From Ruminococcus sp. UBA4275 (GTDB lineage: Bacteria > Bacillota > Clostridia > Oscillospirales > Ruminococcaceae), in contig DGVV01000033.1 in assembly GCA_002395085.1 (NCBI GenBank), forward strand, positions 1 to 8,385: DNA of 8,385 bases. The letters run 5' to 3'. The translations under genes were made by a program, and so were the position numbers. The notes beneath the pieces are model-generated. The model ran no database searches and was not told the origin of the DNA. It was given only the letters and a program-made list of their open reading frames with translations. Position 1 is the stretch's first letter, and every line of letters begins with the position of its first letter. Shown here one piece after another: positions 6,387-8,385 of the stretch.

Positions 6387-6435
6387 TTTGTGGAATCTCA
6401 CAAATTCTTCGTGCAGGATTGTGCATATCACACAA
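6387..6435. promoter_or_regulatory. Two TTGTG/CACAA palindromes upstream of the LPQTG gene
   Basis: TTTGTGGAATCTCACAAA (6387-6404) has six-base inverted arms. TTGTGCATATCACACAA (6419-6435) has five-base inverted arms. They share the same arm sequence, and their centres are about 31-32 bases apart, close to three helical turns. They lie about 70 and 100 bases upstream of the likely start of the LPQTG transcript, as expected for dimer-binding activator sites. The regulator is unknown. Confidence 0.4.
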
Positions 6436-6482
6436 AGGTCATACATTTGTAACAACCCACTTATTTTATTTCTTTCCGTGTA

Positions 6483-7307
6483 TCACTTGAAAATCGAATC
6501 AACTATTCTTTCTGCTAAACTATAATCCACACCATAGGTTGTTATGCCGTATTGCTTAATTTCCTTCATAAACACAGCACGGTATTGGTGATCTTCTGTA
6601 GAGATCACCACTTTCGTATCATGATATTCTTTTTCCTCAATATTATGTTCATCACTTGGGATACCATAAGGCATCACATCATCAGGGCTTTTATAATTTA
6701 TAATGGTGAAAACGATCTTTTCCTCTTGTTTTTTCATCAAGAATAGTATACTGATGTATTTTTCATTATCCTCCACTTGTCCAAAACCTTCGCTCGGATA
6801 AAACCCTTCCGGAATATACGAGGGCAGCATCGCATCCTCCAGCCCATTTTCGCTGCATATCCTGCGCATATCTTCGCAGATGCCGCCTTGGGATGTGCCG
6901 CTGTCATTTTTCTGAAACTCGATCATCACGCCGCCTTTCACGTATGTATAGGTGAGGGTCAGCACATTCATTCCGTATGCCGAATAGGATAATATATTGA
7001 CAGCCAGAAGAAACACTGCACAGATTCCCGCAGCAACTTTCGATTTTTTGAAAATACTCCTGGTTCTATTTTTTATCAGTGTATTGTGAACCTTCCGGAT
7101 TCCGTCATGAACACTTCGCGCAATCAGTTCATCGGTACCGTTAATCGCAGAGATTGTCGCAGTCAGTTCATCTATCAAATCTGAATTCTGCTCTTCCAGC
7201 GGCTTTTGCATCTCAGCCTTCAGTTTATCCTCCAGTTCAGTCAGATATTCGCTGTCCGGGGAGGCTGATTGTAACTGTTCCCATAACTCATCTCGATTCA
7301 TAACCAT
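6483..7307 (-). CDS. DUF4367 single-pass membrane protein, probable anti-sigma factor
   Basis: A 274-residue protein with a charged cytoplasmic N-terminal half (about 1-88, rich in Glu, Lys and Asp, predicted helical), one membrane segment (about 91-111, VAAGICAVFLLAVNILSYSAY) and an exported C-terminal domain. The latter looks like DUF4367: YIPEGFYPSEGF (about 164-175), beta-rich ILFLMKKQEEKIVFTIINY, and the ending LAERIVDSI. In clostridia such proteins commonly follow ECF sigma genes and act as membrane anti-sigma factors, the cytoplasmic part binding sigma and the outer part sensing. Here it starts about 40 bases after the sigma gene, same strand, as a two-gene operon. No classical zinc anti-sigma motif (HxxxCxxC) is present, so the role rests on context. 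AAGGG (7313-7317) favours the ATG at 7307; TTG at 7310 and ATG at 7301 are alternatives. No clear terminator follows. The DNA is markedly AT-rich. Confidence 0.78.
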   Translation of the reverse strand: MVMNRDELWEQLQSASPDSEYLTELEDKLKAEMQKPLEEQNSDLIDELTATISAINGTDELIARSVHDGIRKVHNTLIKNRTRSIFKKSKVAAGICAVFLLAVNILSYSAYGMNVLTLTYTYVKGGVMIEFQKNDSGTSQGGICEDMRRICSENGLEDAMLPSYIPEGFYPSEGFGQVEDNEKYISILFLMKKQEEKIVFTIINYKSPDDVMPYGIPSDEHNIEEKEYHDTKVVISTEDHQYRAVFMKEIKQYGITTYGVDYSLAERIVDSIFK

Positions 7308-7347
7308 CAATTCCCTTCATGATTCATATTCAAACAGATATTTTTTG

Positions 7348-7848
7348 CTATTTACGTTTCCGTTTATTCAGTTCTTCTTTCAGTTTTTGACGTATCATGT
7401 AGATTCTTTGGAAAAGCTGCGATGTACTAAGACCGTACTGAGCTGCAATCTGGCTGCGATTTCCGTATTCTTCTGAATAGTACGCTTCCAGAAGCTTCAT
7501 TTCTTCCTCTGTCAGAACATCAAAGACAGAATCGCGGTCTGTGAAGTCCTCTTTTGAAGGTACTTCCAGTACATCGTCCAGACTGGCGATGATAACAGCT
7601 CTTCTTCTGCTTTCCTGTTTCAGATAATTCGCGCAAATTCGATACGCAGCTTCATAAAGCCATCCGCGGATATTCTGATTCAAATCAAGCGTGTCCATCT
7701 TTTCTATCAGCAATTTGAAAACATCCTGGGTACAGTCCTCAGCGCCAAGATAATCTTGATTCAGCAAAAACAGACAGCGCCTGAAAACCGGAGCATAATA
7801 GGCTTTTGTTAATTCCTCACATTTTTTACTCTTTCGCAATATGTTCAC
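7348..7848 (-). CDS. ECF-type RNA polymerase sigma factor
   Basis: A 166-residue sigma-70 family protein of ECF size, with only regions 2 and 4. Region 2 spans about 11-82, with the core-binding segment YLGAEDCTQDVFKLL (33-47) and the DNA-melting/-10 segment around GWLYEAAYRICANYLKQ (62-78), followed by a basic RRR. Region 4 spans about 112-160, with a helix-turn-helix around RSQIAAQYGLSTSQLFQRI that should read the -35 box, and a basic C-terminus. It would redirect RNA polymerase to target promoters and is probably held by the DUF4367 membrane protein encoded directly downstream. The annotated start is GTG at 7848; an in-frame stop lies just upstream (7867-7869). A TTG at 7839 is a serious alternative, since GGGGTGA lies 5 bases before it, and would give 163 residues. 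Transcription starts from a perfect sigma-A promoter, so the gene does not appear autoregulated through an ECF promoter. Confidence 0.88.
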   Translation of the reverse strand: MNILRKSKKCEELTKAYYAPVFRRCLFLLNQDYLGAEDCTQDVFKLLIEKMDTLDLNQNIRGWLYEAAYRICANYLKQESRRRAVIIASLDDVLEVPSKEDFTDRDSVFDVLTEEEMKLLEAYYSEEYGNRSQIAAQYGLSTSQLFQRIYMIRQKLKEELNKRKRK

Positions 7849-7865
7849 CCCGCTTCTTATGAAGA

Positions 7866-7894
7866 ATTATAGCAATAAAAAGCGCGGCTGTCAA
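7866..7894 (-). promoter_or_regulatory. Perfect-consensus sigma-A promoter of the sigma/anti-sigma operon
   Basis: On the - strand, TTGACA (7889-7894), 17 bases, then TATAAT (7866-7871) are all exact consensus. Transcription should begin near 7858-7860, leaving only about 10-12 bases before the GTG at 7848 or about 20 before the TTG at 7839. Such a strong promoter suggests steady supply of the sigma factor with control by the anti-sigma protein. Confidence 0.88.
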
Positions 7895-8211
7895 TTGCAA
7901 AAGGGCAATCATTCTGATCCATTGGTATCACATCCCTTTTTCGTATTTCGTATCATTTTTAGATATATGATCTTCCTTTTACATCAGTGGAATCCTTGAC
8001 CGGCAATACAGCACTTGCGTACCATTTTGCAGAGAGCGTCATGTCTTTTAAGTCCCTCTATAAATATATGGTCAAAAAGGTGCCAGTTTTTTGGAAATTC
8101 CCGAAACTTTGTGTATACTCACAATTCTGATGATGCGTATAATCGCTGAATTAGGCATTATTACAACAGATTCTTTAAGGACGGAAGTAATATCCCGCAA
8201 AAAAATCACAA

Positions 8212-8247
8212 AGAAAAATCCGGATACCTCATTGAAGTATCCGGATT
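8212..8247 (-). terminator. Intrinsic terminator for a transcript entering from the right
   Basis: A perfect 11-bp inverted repeat, AATCCGGATAC (8217-8227) with GTATCCGGATT (8237-8247), has a nine-base loop. On the - strand it is followed by TTTTTCTTTG, a good U-tract; on the + strand no T-run follows. It would end a - strand transcript from beyond the window and insulate the sigma operon promoter. Confidence 0.75.
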
Positions 8248-8341
8248 CTGATCCTAATAACAATGCACCATAAAAATTAAGCAGCTGCAATCAACACATA
8301 ATGCCATCAATTCGCAGCAAATGCGACCATTTTATCATAAC

Positions 8342-8376
8342 GGGATTCCATAGGGACAGCATCCCTTTGGAATCCC
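8342..8376. repeat. Long inverted repeat at the right edge
   Basis: GGGATTCCATAGGGA (8342-8356) and TCCCTTTGGAATCCC (8362-8376) pair at 14 of 15 positions around a five-base loop (CAGCA). Neither side has a strong T-run (ATTTATG follows on the + strand), so it is not a typical terminator. It may be a dispersed hairpin repeat, a MITE-like element or an element end cut by the window. Confidence 0.6.
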
Positions 8377-8385
8377 ATTTATGTG

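Larger units (their letters stand above)
7849..8385. other. AT-rich gene-free right flank
   Basis: No convincing gene is seen in these 537 bases. They hold the sigma operon promoter (7866-7894), a minus-strand terminator (8217-8247) and a long hairpin (8342-8376). Two overlapping short reading frames (72 residues on the - strand, 60 on the +) lack good ribosome sites and recognisable content and run through the terminator stem. At the right edge a - strand frame is open for 30 codons and stops at 8291. It could be the end of a gene entering from the right, but it contains the hairpin, which makes coding doubtful. Confidence 0.55.

Noticed and set aside
8138..8143. TATAAT on the + strand in the right flank, as a promoter
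   Set aside because: No acceptable -35 box lies 16-18 bases upstream and no gene follows.
8072..8290. Overlapping short frames (72 residues on -, 60 residues on +) in the right flank
   Set aside because: Neither has a convincing ribosome site or recognisable content, and both run through the 8217-8247 terminator stem.

Overview
The window looks like chromosomal DNA from a Gram-positive, cellulose- or cellobiose-using gut or rumen Clostridium-class bacterium, most likely Ruminococcus or a close relative in the Oscillospiraceae. Four things point there: a cytoplasmic cellobiose phosphorylase (GH94), a secreted leucine-rich-repeat protein ending in a dockerin-like calcium-binding motif, an LPXTG wall-anchored protein with a Thr-rich stalk, and an ECF sigma factor paired with a DUF4367-type membrane protein. 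The genus assignment is inferred from gene content, not from a marker gene.

Layout. Positions 1-3590 are GC-rich and read on the + strand. They hold a patatin-like hydrolase (125-988), then a clear promoter (1017-1045), the GH94 phosphorylase (1142-3535) and a strong intrinsic terminator (3551-3590). From 3665 to 7848 every gene reads on the - strand. In transcription order these are an ECF sigma factor (7848-7348), a DUF4367 single-pass membrane protein that is probably its anti-sigma factor (7307-6483), an LPQTG wall protein with two related Cna-B-like domains (6266-5064), and a secreted LRR/dockerin-like protein (4822-3665). The last 537 bases (7849-8385) carry no convincing gene. They hold the perfect-consensus promoter of the sigma operon, a minus-strand terminator and a long unexplained hairpin at the right edge.

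How the genes may work together. The phosphorylase splits intracellular cellobiose into glucose 1-phosphate and glucose, saving ATP. The - strand block reads as a regulatory pair beside two exported proteins. The promoter of the LRR/dockerin-like gene contains both a sigma-A promoter (TTGACA-N17-TACAAT) and, overlapping it, an ECF-type promoter (TGTAAC-N16-CGTA). A weaker ECF-like match lies before the LPQTG gene. I infer, without proof, that the ECF sigma factor encoded here controls one or both surface genes.

The points most worth a second look are this overlapping dual promoter, the dockerin that keeps only one calcium loop, the duplicated domain and non-basic tail of the LPQTG protein, paired TTGTG/CACAA palindromes upstream of that gene, and the very short leader of the sigma gene. 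I see no tRNA, rRNA, CRISPR array, transposase or prophage gene. Nothing here is clearly a wholly new system; the surface-gene/ECF cluster is the best candidate for unreported biology.
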